NCBI RefSeq assembly: GCF_044142105.1
Contig: NZ_JBGTYM010000007.1
Coordinates: 1-64,000, forward strand
Direction of reading: 5' to 3'
Length of the DNA: 64,000 nucleotides
Source of the DNA: Pseudogemmobacter sp044142105
Lineage (GTDB): Bacteria > Pseudomonadota > Alphaproteobacteria > Rhodobacterales > Rhodobacteraceae
Part shown: positions 1-7,994 of the stretch, piece after piece
Numbering within the stretch: position 1 is the first letter of the stretch
Layout: each line of letters begins with the position of its first letter
Made by a program: the position numbers and the translations under genes
The notes under the pieces: model-generated
Told to the model about the DNA's origin: nothing
The model's input: only the letters and a program-made list of their open reading frames with translations
Database searches by the model: none

Positions 1-128
1 AGCGCCTTGTCCAGGCTTTCGGGGTTGATGTCGTTCAGCAGCACATCATAGCCCGCCAGCGCGAAGACATGGGCAATCCCATTGCCCATCTGGCCCGCCC
101 CCACGATCCCCACGCTTTGCACGGTCAT
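1..128 (-). CDS. hbd: 3-hydroxyacyl-CoA (3-hydroxybutyryl-CoA) dehydrogenase, N-terminal part only
   Basis: Only the first 43 codons lie in the window; the gene runs off the left edge. The translation opens with a Rossmann dinucleotide-binding motif (IVGAGQMGNGIAHVFA, about residues 7-22) followed by DVLLNDIN, which is the typical start of the NAD-dependent 3-hydroxybutyryl-CoA/3-hydroxyacyl-CoA dehydrogenases. These enzymes oxidise 3-hydroxyacyl-CoA to 3-ketoacyl-CoA in beta-oxidation or butyrate metabolism. Its start overlaps the end of ptb by 4 bases, so it is the last visible gene of the gabT-aldehyde dehydrogenase-buk-ptb operon. The family is clear; the chain-length preference is not visible. 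Confidence 0.75.
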   Translation of the reverse strand, partial: MTVQSVGIVGAGQMGNGIAHVFALAGYDVLLNDINPESLDKA

Positions 129-1042
129 GCGCCTCCCTCCTGCCCAGCCCGCACGGCTGCGGCCAGGAGCAGGCCAAGGCGACGCTGTTCGGCGCCGTCG
201 GCGCGCGAATTCAAGAGCACCGGCACCCGGGCGCCCAGCACGATGCTGGCGGTGCGGGCCTGGCCGTGCAGTTTCCAGGCCTTGACCGTGGCATTGCCCG
301 CCTCGATCGACGGGAACAAGATCAGATCCGCCTGCCCCGCCACCGGCGAGGCGGCAAAGCCCTTTTTGGCGGCTGCGGCGGGCGACAGAGCGACATCATA
401 GCCGAAGGGACCATCGACCAGCAGCGTGCTGTCGCCTGCCGCCGCCTCATCGCGCAGGGCGGCGGCATCGGTGGTGGCCGGCTGGCCCGGATGCAGCTTT
501 TCCGATGCCGCAATGGCCGCGACGCGCAGGGGCTGCACCCCGAGGCCCCGGAACAGCGGCACGGCATTGGCCAGGATGGCGCGCTTCTGCGCCAGCGTGG
601 GCAGGACGACGATGCCGTTATCCGTCGCCCCGATCAGGCGCGGCACCGAGGGCATTTCCGCCAGCGTGACATTCGACAGGACGTCAGAGGCGCGCAGGCC
701 GGTTTCGCGGGCGACCACGGCACGCAGATAGGCGGCGCTGTCGACGCTGCCCTTGACCAGCACATCCGCCGCGCCCGCGCGGATCGCGGCAACGGCCCCA
801 GCGGCAGCCTCGGCGGCGGTCGCGGCCGGGTGCAGGCTGACATGCGGTGCCAAGGCGGGCGGCAGAAGGGCGGCGATCCGGTCGGCATCGCCCGCAAGGA
901 TCGCCCCGCGGATAAGCCCCTGGGCCAGCGCTTCGGCCAGAGCCTCAAGCGTGGCGGCATCATCGGCACCGGCCACGGCGGGGCAAAGGGGCGGGCTGGC
1001 CTTCAGCGCGGCGGCCAGCGCGGCGAAGCTGCGGATCACCAT
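125..1042 (-). CDS. ptb: Phosphate butyryltransferase-like (Ptb/Pta family)
   Basis: 305 residues. The enzyme interconverts acyl-CoA plus phosphate with acyl phosphate plus CoA. The protein has the Ptb/PTA C-terminal signature: VLVKGSVDSAAYLRAV near the middle, then VDGPFGYDVALS, SPVAGQADLILFPSIEAGN and a final VPVLLNSRAD stretch. Length matches stand-alone phosphate butyryltransferases (about 300) and excludes the long Pta form. I chose the ATG at 1042 because it overlaps the end of buk by 7 bases, whereas the longer open frame upstream is only the buk shadow. Paired with butyrate kinase it would make or consume ATP through an acyl phosphate. Acyl specificity (butyryl, propionyl or other) cannot be read from the sequence. 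Confidence 0.8.
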   Translation of the reverse strand: MVIRSFAALAAALKASPPLCPAVAGADDAATLEALAEALAQGLIRGAILAGDADRIAALLPPALAPHVSLHPAATAAEAAAGAVAAIRAGAADVLVKGSVDSAAYLRAVVARETGLRASDVLSNVTLAEMPSVPRLIGATDNGIVVLPTLAQKRAILANAVPLFRGLGVQPLRVAAIAASEKLHPGQPATTDAAALRDEAAAGDSTLLVDGPFGYDVALSPAAAAKKGFAASPVAGQADLILFPSIEAGNATVKAWKLHGQARTASIVLGARVPVLLNSRADGAEQRRLGLLLAAAVRAGQEGGA

Positions 1043-2145
1043 GGCATCGGCTCCACTTCGGGTGTTAGCGGCCAGGACCGGGCGATCTCTTCCCCGGCGA
1101 GCACCCGGGCGGCCCCGGCGGCCAGCGCCTCGCTTTCGTGGCTGCCCGCAAAGCAATGGACCGGCGCGAAGGTGCCGATCCGGTTGGACAGGGCCTGGGT
1201 CAGCCGGGGGGAATGGGCCATGCCGCCGGTCAGGATGATGCCATCGGGCCGGAAGTCCAGCACCGCTGCCATGCTGCCGATCGCCTTGCCGATCTGATAG
1301 ACCATCGCCTCCCAGACCAGAGCGGCCTTGGCGTCGCCTGCGGCGATCATCGCTTCGACCCGGCGCATGTCCTTGGTGCCGAGATAGGCAAAGACGCCGC
1401 CCTGACCGTAAAGCCGCCGCTTCAGCGCGTCCTTGGCGAAGCGGCCCGAATAGCACAGGTCGATCAGCGGCATGGGGGGCAGACCCCCGGCGCGCTCGGG
1501 CGAGAAGGGCGCGTTTTCCATCCGGTTCGTGCTGTCGATGATCCGGCCCTTGCCGATCGCGGCCACGGAAATGCCGGCGCCAAGATGGGCGACCACGGCG
1601 TCGAGCTGGTTGAAAGGCTTGCCCAGATGCGCGGCCAGACGGCGGCCGCAGGCGCGGATGTTCAGGGCGTGGACGAAGGAAAAGCGCGGGATGTCGGGGC
1701 AGCCCGAGACGCGGGCGACCGGCGGCAGCTCATCGACCGAGACGGGATCGACCACGAAGGCCGGGCAGCCCGCCGCCCGGGCGATGCGCTGCGCCAGCGG
1801 TGCGCCCAGGTTCGAGGCATGGTGATGGACCGGGCGGTGCAGCGCGAAATCGACCAGCGCGTCATCCACCGCGATCACCCCCGCCGGAACCGGCGACAGC
1901 ATTCCGCCCCGTCCGGCCACGGCAGCCAGCCGCACCCCACCGGGAATGGCATCGAGAAAGGCCTGCACCGCGCTGGCACGGAACGGCAATTGGCTGGCGA
2001 TGCTGTCGAAACCCGCCATGTTTTTCTCGTCATGCTCGATGGTTTCATCCAGCACCGGCCGCACCTCGGCGCCCTGGCGCTGGAACAGGCCGATGCGCGT
2101 GGTTGTGGTGCCCGGATTGATGGTCAGGATCAGCGGCATCGGCAT
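1036..2145 (-). CDS. buk: Butyrate kinase (acetate/butyrate kinase family)
   Basis: 369 residues, the usual butyrate kinase length. The N-terminus has the ASKHA phosphate-binding start (ILTINPGTTTTRIG, residues 6-19). Further along are AVVAHLGAGISVAAIGKGRIID and GIILTGGMAHS, the adenosine-binding region of the family. It transfers phosphate between ATP and a short-chain carboxylate. It lies 3 bases after the aldehyde dehydrogenase stop and overlaps ptb, so the pair is translationally coupled. In clostridia Ptb-Buk gives ATP from butyryl-CoA. In an aerobic alphaproteobacterium it may instead activate short acids to CoA esters, which is inference. The start used gives MPMPLILTINPG; the internal ATG two codons later is also possible. 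Confidence 0.88.
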   Translation of the reverse strand: MPMPLILTINPGTTTTRIGLFQRQGAEVRPVLDETIEHDEKNMAGFDSIASQLPFRASAVQAFLDAIPGGVRLAAVAGRGGMLSPVPAGVIAVDDALVDFALHRPVHHHASNLGAPLAQRIARAAGCPAFVVDPVSVDELPPVARVSGCPDIPRFSFVHALNIRACGRRLAAHLGKPFNQLDAVVAHLGAGISVAAIGKGRIIDSTNRMENAPFSPERAGGLPPMPLIDLCYSGRFAKDALKRRLYGQGGVFAYLGTKDMRRVEAMIAAGDAKAALVWEAMVYQIGKAIGSMAAVLDFRPDGIILTGGMAHSPRLTQALSNRIGTFAPVHCFAGSHESEALAAGAARVLAGEEIARSWPLTPEVEPMPW

Positions 2146-2148
2146 GGC

Positions 2149-3588
2149 TCATCCCCCGAAACTGTAGGCGGTTTTCATGGTGGTGAAGAACTCGGCGGCG
2201 TGGCGGCCCTGTTCGCGGGGACCAAGCGAGCTGCCCTTGGTGCCGCCGAAGGGCACATGGAAATCGACGCCCGCCGTCGGCAGGTTGACCATGACCATGC
2301 CGACCCGCGCGCCCTGCCGGAAGGCGCGGGCATGTTTCAGCGAGGCGGTGCAGATGCCCGCCGACAGGCCGAAGGGCGTGTCATTGGCGACGGAAAGCGC
2401 CTCGTCGAAATCGGCGACCTTGATCACGGCGGCGCAGGGGCCGAAGATTTCCTCGCGCGCGACGCGCATGTCGTTTTGCGCGCCCAGGAACAGGGCGGGG
2501 CGCTGGAAATAGCCCTCGGTCGGGCCGTTCAGCGCCTCGCCGCCGATCACCGTGCAGCCTTCGGCGCGCGCGAGGTCGACATAGTCCAGATTGCCGCGCA
2601 GCTGCATGGCTGAGACGACCGGCCCGATCTGGCTGTCTTCGGCCAGGGCCGGGCCGACGCGCAGCGCCAGCATCGCCTCGGTCAGCCGGGCGACAAAGGC
2701 ATCATGGACGCCCGCCTGCACGATCAGCCGCGACGAGGCGGTGCAGCGTTGTCCGGTTGAGAAGAAGGCCCCGTTCAGGCAGGCCGCGACGGCAAGGTCA
2801 AGATCGGCATCGTCCAGCACGACCATGGGGTTCTTGCCCCCCATCTCGAGCTGGAGCTTCTTCATCGTGGCGGCACCGGCAAGCGCGATGGCCCGTCCGG
2901 TGGGCACCGAGCCGGTGAAGGACAGCCCGGCAATCAGCGGATGGTCCACCATGGCGCGGCCGACGACCGAGCCCGGCCCCATGACCAGGTTGAAGATGCC
3001 AGGCGGGCAGCCTTCTTCATGGATGATGCGGGCCAGGTGATGCGCCGTGCCGGGCACCAGTTCGGCGGGCTTCAGGATGACCGCATTGCCATAGGCCAGC
3101 GCGGGCGCGACCTTCCAGGCCGGGATCGCCGCCGGAAAGTTCCAGGGCGTGATCAGCCCGACAACGCCCAGCGGCTCTCGGGTGATGGTGACATCGACGC
3201 CCGGCCGGACCGAGGCCAGCGCCTCGCCCGCGATGCGCAGCGCCTCGCCGCCGTAAAAGCGGAAGATCTGCGCGGCGCGGCGGACCTCGGCGATCGCTTC
3301 GGGCAGGATCTTGCCTTCCTCGCGCGCCAGCATCCGGCCGATGACCTCGGCCTCGGCGTCGACGCGGCGGGCGATCCGGTCCAGCAGCTCGGCCCGCGCC
3401 AAGGGGCCCTTGGCCTGCCAGGCGGGCAGCGCCGCAGCGGCGGCCCGGGCGGCGCGGTCCACATCCGCGGCGGTTGCGGCGGCATATCGACCGATCAGAT
3501 CCGACAGGTCCGACGGGTTGCGGTTTTCGGTCAGATGATCGCCCGGAACCCAGGTGCCGTCGATCAGGTTCAGATGAACATCGGTCAT
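2149..3588 (-). CDS. NAD(P)-dependent aldehyde dehydrogenase (semialdehyde dehydrogenase type)
   Basis: 479 residues, standard ALDH length. It has the cofactor motif TPWNFP (147-152), the catalytic glutamate in LQLEMGGKN (E248) and the catalytic cysteine in STGQRCTAS (C282). The ATG at 3588 is preceded by a strong AAGGAG site; an upstream in-frame ATG lacks one. It lies directly downstream of gabT in the same operon, so its likely job is to oxidise the semialdehyde released by the aminotransferase, for example succinic, glutaric or adipic semialdehyde, to the dicarboxylate. The sequence resembles alpha-ketoglutaric semialdehyde dehydrogenases as much as succinic semialdehyde dehydrogenases, so I give no gene symbol. 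Confidence 0.85.
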   Translation of the reverse strand: MTDVHLNLIDGTWVPGDHLTENRNPSDLSDLIGRYAAATAADVDRAARAAAAALPAWQAKGPLARAELLDRIARRVDAEAEVIGRMLAREEGKILPEAIAEVRRAAQIFRFYGGEALRIAGEALASVRPGVDVTITREPLGVVGLITPWNFPAAIPAWKVAPALAYGNAVILKPAELVPGTAHHLARIIHEEGCPPGIFNLVMGPGSVVGRAMVDHPLIAGLSFTGSVPTGRAIALAGAATMKKLQLEMGGKNPMVVLDDADLDLAVAACLNGAFFSTGQRCTASSRLIVQAGVHDAFVARLTEAMLALRVGPALAEDSQIGPVVSAMQLRGNLDYVDLARAEGCTVIGGEALNGPTEGYFQRPALFLGAQNDMRVAREEIFGPCAAVIKVADFDEALSVANDTPFGLSAGICTASLKHARAFRQGARVGMVMVNLPTAGVDFHVPFGGTKGSSLGPREQGRHAAEFFTTMKTAYSFGG

Positions 3589-3620
3589 GGCGGCGCTCCT
3601 TCGGCCAGCACGGGACAATC

Positions 3621-3642
3621 CCCTGCCCGGTGGCGGGCAGGG
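3621..3642 (-). other. Stem-loop between gabT and the aldehyde dehydrogenase gene
   Basis: A perfect 9-bp stem (CCCTGCCCG / CGGGCAGGG) with a 4-base loop sits in the 79-bp gap between the two genes. There is no T-run on either side, so it is not a classical terminator. It may stabilise or process the mRNA, or partly attenuate expression of the downstream genes. Confidence 0.4.
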
Positions 3643-3667
3643 AAAGGACAGGAGGTCGGGAAGGGGA

Positions 3668-4963
3668 TCAGGCGGCCTGTCGCATCACCGCGGCCTCGAT
3701 CGAGGCTTCCAGGATATCCAGCGCCTCGTGCAACTGGTTCATCGGGATGGTCAAAGGCGGCAGCAGGCGGATGACGTTGTAGCGGGTGCCGCAGGACAGA
3801 AGGATCAGGCCCCGCGCCTCGGCCTCGGCCACGACGGCGGCGGTCAGCGCCGCATCGGGCGCATTGCTGCCGCGATCAATGACCAGTTCGAAGGCGTTCA
3901 TCGCGCCCAACCCGCGCACATCGCCGATGCAATCCATACCCTGCTGCGCAGCGATCTGGGTCAGGCGCGCGCGGATCACCTCGCCAATTTCGGCGGCGCG
4001 GGCGCAGAGGTCCTCGTCCTTGATCACATCCAGCACCGCATGGGCCGCCGCAACGGCCAGCGGGTTGCCGGCATAGGTGCCGCCCACCCCGCCCGGGTTC
4101 GGCGCATCGACGATATCGGCGCGGCCGGTCACCGCCGACAGCGGGAAGCCACCCGCCAGACCCTTGGCCATGGTCACAAGATCGGGCACCACGCCGGAAT
4201 GGTCGAAGCCGAACATTCGCCCGGTGCGGGCCATGCCGGCCTGCACCTCGTCGGCGATCAGCACGATGCCGTGGCGGTCGCAGATCTCGCGCAGGGCGCG
4301 CAGGAAACCGACCGGAGCGATGTTGAAGCCGCCCTCGCCTTGCACCGGTTCGATGATGATCGCCGCGATGCGCTCGGGGTCGACGGAAGAGGCGAAGAGC
4401 CGCTCCAACTGGCCCAGCGCCTCGGCCTCGGTCACGCCGTGGAAGGCGTTCGGGAAGGGGGCGTGGACGATTTCGGGCGGCATGGCGCCAAAGCCCTTCT
4501 TGTAGGGCGCGACCTTGCCGGTCAGCGCCATGCCCAGAAGCGTGCGGCCGTGGAAGGCGCCCGAAAAGGCGATGACGCCCGACCGGCCGGTAAAGGCGCG
4601 GGCCATCTTGATCGCGTTCTCCACCGCCTCGGCGCCGGTGGTGACCAGCATGGTCTTCTTGTCAAAATGGCCCGGCGTCGCGGCGTTCAGCCGTTCGGCC
4701 AGCGCGATATAGCCTTCATAGGGGGCGACGTGGAAACAGGTATGGGTGAAGGCCTGGGCCTGGTCGGCGACGGCGGCCATCACACGGGGGTGGCGGTGGC
4801 CGGTGTTGTTCACTGCGATCCCGGCGGCAAAGTCGATGAAGCGGCGGCCTTCGGCATCCCAAAGCTCGGCATTCTCGGCGCGGGTGGCATAGATGCCACG
4901 CGTCGAGACCCCCCGGGCGACTGCGGCGGATTTGCGGGCGGAAAGCCGGGCGGATTCGGTCAT
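3668..4963 (-). CDS. gabT: 4-aminobutyrate (omega-amino acid) aminotransferase, class III
   Basis: 431 residues, equal to GabT proteins. It is a PLP enzyme that moves the terminal amino group of GABA or a related omega-amino acid to 2-oxoglutarate. Visible marks are the cofactor-binding TTGAEAVENAIK (108-119), IIIEPVQGEGG (202-212), the aspartate that contacts PLP in IADEVQ (D238) and the Schiff-base lysine in TMAKGLAGGFP (K267). The open frame extends upstream to 5077, but the ATG at 4963 has a GGGAG site and matches the family N-terminus. It heads the leftward operon and is divergent from a PuuR-like repressor, which supports a GABA or longer omega-amino acid substrate. Confidence 0.9.
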   Translation of the reverse strand: MTESARLSARKSAAVARGVSTRGIYATRAENAELWDAEGRRFIDFAAGIAVNNTGHRHPRVMAAVADQAQAFTHTCFHVAPYEGYIALAERLNAATPGHFDKKTMLVTTGAEAVENAIKMARAFTGRSGVIAFSGAFHGRTLLGMALTGKVAPYKKGFGAMPPEIVHAPFPNAFHGVTEAEALGQLERLFASSVDPERIAAIIIEPVQGEGGFNIAPVGFLRALREICDRHGIVLIADEVQAGMARTGRMFGFDHSGVVPDLVTMAKGLAGGFPLSAVTGRADIVDAPNPGGVGGTYAGNPLAVAAAHAVLDVIKDEDLCARAAEIGEVIRARLTQIAAQQGMDCIGDVRGLGAMNAFELVIDRGSNAPDAALTAAVVAEAEARGLILLSCGTRYNVIRLLPPLTIPMNQLHEALDILEASIEAAVMRQAA

Positions 4964-5007
4964 GGCGGTGCTCCCTGGAACTCTGGTGGACAAGCGGTAG
5001 CAATGGT

Positions 5008-5065
5008 CAAAATATTGCGCAACATGTTTTGAATTACTGCGCGCCAATCGACAAAAGATTGTGCG
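5008..5065. promoter_or_regulatory. Possible regulator-binding direct repeats between gabT and the PuuR-like gene
   Basis: Two imperfect direct repeats, CAAAATATTGCGCA (5008-5021) and CAAAAGATTGTGCG (5052-5065), agree at 11 of 14 positions. Their starts are 44 bases apart, about four DNA turns, in the divergent promoter region. The AT-rich cores stand out from the GC-rich surroundings. Arrangement and location fit operators for the adjacent PuuR-like protein; binding is inferred. Confidence 0.4.
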
Positions 5066-5111
5066 CCCTGCGACCAAGCCCTATGCTTTGAAAAAGGGCA
5101 GAGTGACGGAT

Positions 5112-5690
5112 ATGGAAAACTTCAATGTCGGCGAAAGACTAAGGCAATTGCGCCAAGGCGCCGGGCTTTCGCAGCGGCAACTGGCCGAAGCCTCGGGCGT
5201 GCCGCACGGCCAGATCTCGATGATCGAGACCAACAGATCCAGTCCGTCAGTTGCATCACTGCGCAGGATTCTAGGCGGACTTTCGGTCACGATGTCGGAA
5301 TTCTTCGAGCCAGATGCGCCGATCAGCCAAGCGGTCTTTTTCAAGCCGCAGGATCTGCGCGACCTGACGACGCGGCTGTACACAACCCTGGACGACCCGC
5401 GCGGGAAGATGACATTGCAACAGGTCGGCGACGCCAAGGCGCATAATCTGCAAATCCTCTACGAACGCTACGAACCCGGGGCCGATACCGGCGGGCAGAT
5501 GCTGGAACATGTCTCGCATGAGGGCGGCGTGGTCATCGCGGGCGAGATCGAGGTGACGGTGGGCGAGCAATGCGCTGTGCTGAAGGCCGGAGACAGCTAT
5601 CTGTTCGACTCCACCCAGCCGCACCGCTTCCGCAACATCGGCGACCGCGAGGCGGTGGTCGTATCGGCCTGCACACCGCCCTATCTGTAA
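5112..5690 (+). CDS. PuuR-like XRE-cupin transcriptional regulator
   Basis: 192 residues. An XRE-type helix-turn-helix occupies about residues 8-62 (GERLRQLRQ, then LSQRQLAEASGVPHGQISMIE). A C-terminal cupin barrel covers about 115-185, including HVSHEGGVVIAGEIEVTVG and the closing PHRFRNIGD. Size, domain order and the C-terminal SACTP ending match PuuR, the putrescine/GABA-pathway repressor of Escherichia coli. The ATG at 5112 is preferred because the helix-turn-helix begins a few residues later; a GTG at 5103 is an alternative. It is divergent from gabT and probably controls that operon, with a polyamine or omega-amino acid as effector. It stands between the gabT operon and the liv/hyu operon and could serve both. 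Confidence 0.8.
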   Translation: MENFNVGERLRQLRQGAGLSQRQLAEASGVPHGQISMIETNRSSPSVASLRRILGGLSVTMSEFFEPDAPISQAVFFKPQDLRDLTTRLYTTLDDPRGKMTLQQVGDAKAHNLQILYERYEPGADTGGQMLEHVSHEGGVVIAGEIEVTVGEQCAVLKAGDSYLFDSTQPHRFRNIGDREAVVVSACTPPYL

Positions 5691-5727
5691 GGGGAAGGCG
5701 CGGTCCCTTGCGAGCCGCGCCCAGACG

Positions 5728-6906
5728 TCACTTGTTCATCAGCACATCCAGCGGGACGGGCTGCGAGATGCGCCATTCGTCCACCCGCGCGGGCTTGCCG
5801 TTGGTGATCTCGACGATCTGCATCAGGGCGGTGGTCTGGTGGTGCACTTCGGCGCTGAAGCTGCGCGGGCCGAAGGCGGTGGGTTCGTCGCGCATCTTTT
5901 CCAGTTCCGCCGTGACGGCCGCGCCATCGACAGTGCCCGCGCGTTCAACCGCCTTGGCCCAGAGGTCGATCAGCACATATCCCGGATAGGCATATTGGCT
6001 GGCCGGGCGGCTGCCGGTCTTGGCCTCATAGGCCTTGTTGAAAGCCTCGACCTCGGGGCGCGGATCGTCGCCATAGATCGAGCCCTGCACCGGGACGACA
6101 AAGCCCGACAGGTCCGGGGTCGCGTCAAGCCAGTAGGACCCATCCACCGCAGAGCCGTTCAGGATCAGCGAGGTGATCCCCGCCGCGCGCAACTGGCGCA
6201 CCGCCGCCGCCGCCCCCGGCATGACCGAGCACAGCATGATCACATCGGGCTGTTCCGGCAGTTCCTTGATCCGGGTGATCTGGCTGGCGATCGAGGCATC
6301 GTCGTTCTTGAACGTGTCGCTGCCGACGATCTGCGCGCCTTCAAGCTGCGGGAACATCCAGTTGAACCCAGTGCAGATGCCCTTGTTATATTCGATGAAC
6401 GTGTCTTCCAGCACATAGGCGCTGCGCGCCTCGCGTTTGGCATGGGCCCATTCGGCCATCGTCGCCCCCTGGACCGCCGCCAGGACCGAGGCCGAGAAGC
6501 TGTTCGGGCCGACGCCCTGGATACCGGCTTTCACGTCTTCGGCGCAGAGGAAGAAGCTGTTCATCCCCTCGCCTTCGGCCACCAGAGCCGCCGGGGCGCC
6601 AAAGTCATAGTCGCAGGAGACGACCATCATCTCGGCACCCTGATCCAGCACGGCGAGACCCGCCTTGGCGCTTTCGGCGCGGTCGGTGCGGGTGTCGGCC
6701 TCGACCACCTTGATCTGGCGGCCCAGCAGGCCACCCGCCGCATTGATCTCGTCGATGCGGATCATCGCGGCGGTGGCGGCGGGGCTGTCATAGGCCTCCA
6801 TCCAGCCGGATTTCGCGATGGCGAAACCGATGGTCAGATCGTCCTCCGCCAGCACGGGCTGGGCAAGCAGGGTCAGTGCCAGGGCATGGCAGGCTAGTCT
6901 TTTCAT
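5728..6906 (-). CDS. ABC transporter substrate-binding protein (branched-chain amino acid/amide type)
   Basis: 392 residues with a Sec signal peptide (MKRLACHALALTLLAQPVLA) cleaved near residue 20. The mature start DDLTIGFAIAKSG, then IDEINAAGGLLGRQIKVVEADT, is the HAAT/LivK type of periplasmic binding protein. It is the last gene of the hyuB-hyuA-liv operon and would capture the substrate for LivHMFG. AGGAGAGA lies upstream of the ATG. The HAAT family binds leucine, urea, amides, aromatic acids and other compounds, so the ligand cannot be named. The enzymes encoded upstream suggest a cyclic or open amide. Confidence 0.85.
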   Translation of the reverse strand: MKRLACHALALTLLAQPVLAEDDLTIGFAIAKSGWMEAYDSPAATAAMIRIDEINAAGGLLGRQIKVVEADTRTDRAESAKAGLAVLDQGAEMMVVSCDYDFGAPAALVAEGEGMNSFFLCAEDVKAGIQGVGPNSFSASVLAAVQGATMAEWAHAKREARSAYVLEDTFIEYNKGICTGFNWMFPQLEGAQIVGSDTFKNDDASIASQITRIKELPEQPDVIMLCSVMPGAAAAVRQLRAAGITSLILNGSAVDGSYWLDATPDLSGFVVPVQGSIYGDDPRPEVEAFNKAYEAKTGSRPASQYAYPGYVLIDLWAKAVERAGTVDGAAVTAELEKMRDEPTAFGPRSFSAEVHHQTTALMQIVEITNGKPARVDEWRISQPVPLDVLMNK

Positions 6907-6938
6907 TTTCTTTCTCTCTCTCCTGTTGGTCGGGTCTT

Positions 6939-7991
6939 TCAGGGCGCGTCAGGGGCCCGGCCCGCGACCCAGCGGGCAGGCAGCATGACCTCGCGTCCGG
7001 CCATCAGGCCTGCGGGACGGAAGATCAGGATCAGGATCATGGCGACGGCGAGGATGATCTCCTGGCTGCCAAGGGGCAGGGCGAAGGTCGCGGCGCCGAT
7101 GGAAAAGCCCTTTTCCAGCCGGACCAGTCCCTCGACCGCGATGGACAGGGCCAGCACCCCCACCACCGCGCCCGACAGCGAACCGATGCCGCCGATCACC
7201 AGCATGGCGAGCATCAGGAAGGTCAGGCTCAGATAGAAGCCGTCCGGGTTGATGACGCCGATGAAATGCCCCATCAGCGCGCCCCCTGAACCACAGAAGA
7301 AAGCCGAGAGCGTGTAGGCCAGCAGCCGATGGCGGTAGCGGTCGATGCCGGACGCGGCGGCCGCCACCTCGTCTTCGCGCGTCGCGCGCAGCGCCAGGCC
7401 CGAGGATGAGGCGGCATGGAGCGCCGCCACCAGAATGGCCGCCACCGCCCAGCCCAGGGCGACCCAGGGCGAGACATAGCGGTCAAGACCCACGACCGAG
7501 GATGTCCCCCCGGTCACCGGCGTCCAATTCGCCCAGATGGTGTTGACCATGGCGAGAAAGGCGAAAGTGGCGATCGAGGCCGCGATGCCCGACAGGCGCA
7601 GGATCGCCGCGCCGCTGAGCAGGGCGACCAGCGCCGCCACGGCGCCCGCCATCAGCGCTGCGGGAAGAACATGCCAATTGGCGGCGGCGATCATCTCGGG
7701 CAGGCCGGGCAGCAGCGTGGCTTTCATCTCGGGTCTCAGGGTCAGCCAGGCCGACACATAGGCGCCGATGCAGGCAAAGGCGGCATGGCCAAAGCTGACG
7801 ACGCCCGAGTTGCCGACAAAGACCCAGAACCCCACCACCAAGGTGACGCGGATCAGCGTCTCGGCGGCCATGCGGGCGATGGAGCGGTCGCCCAGCCCCA
7901 GGGCCAGCAGCACGAAGACCAGCAGAAGAAGCGACAGAACCACCGGCGTTGTGGCCGCCATGCGACGGCGCAGCATATGTTGACTGGTCAT
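6939..7991 (-). CDS. livM: ABC transporter permease, LivM type
   Basis: 350 residues with about nine hydrophobic helices. It has the LivM-family region NSGVVSFGHAAFACIGAYVSA near residues 60-80 and the cytoplasmic-loop motif ALRATREDEVAAAASGID that contacts the ATPase (about 205-220). It forms the membrane channel with LivH and follows it after a 3-base gap. A hydrophobic stretch at residues 14-35 is the first helix. The transported compound is unknown; see the binding protein. Confidence 0.88.
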   Translation of the reverse strand: MTSQHMLRRRMAATTPVVLSLLLLVFVLLALGLGDRSIARMAAETLIRVTLVVGFWVFVGNSGVVSFGHAAFACIGAYVSAWLTLRPEMKATLLPGLPEMIAAANWHVLPAALMAGAVAALVALLSGAAILRLSGIAASIATFAFLAMVNTIWANWTPVTGGTSSVVGLDRYVSPWVALGWAVAAILVAALHAASSSGLALRATREDEVAAAASGIDRYRHRLLAYTLSAFFCGSGGALMGHFIGVINPDGFYLSLTFLMLAMLVIGGIGSLSGAVVGVLALSIAVEGLVRLEKGFSIGAATFALPLGSQEIILAVAMILILIFRPAGLMAGREVMLPARWVAGRAPDAP

Positions 7992-7994
7992 GGA

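Noticed and set aside
1138..2613. Long plus-strand open frame (491 codons) opposite buk and the aldehyde dehydrogenase
   Set aside because: The translation is rich in Arg, Gly, Asp and His with no recognisable motif, and it overlaps two well-supported genes on the other strand. It is a GC-rich shadow frame, as are similar long antisense frames at 10547-12538, 13016-14362, 33940-35556 and 48458-50020.
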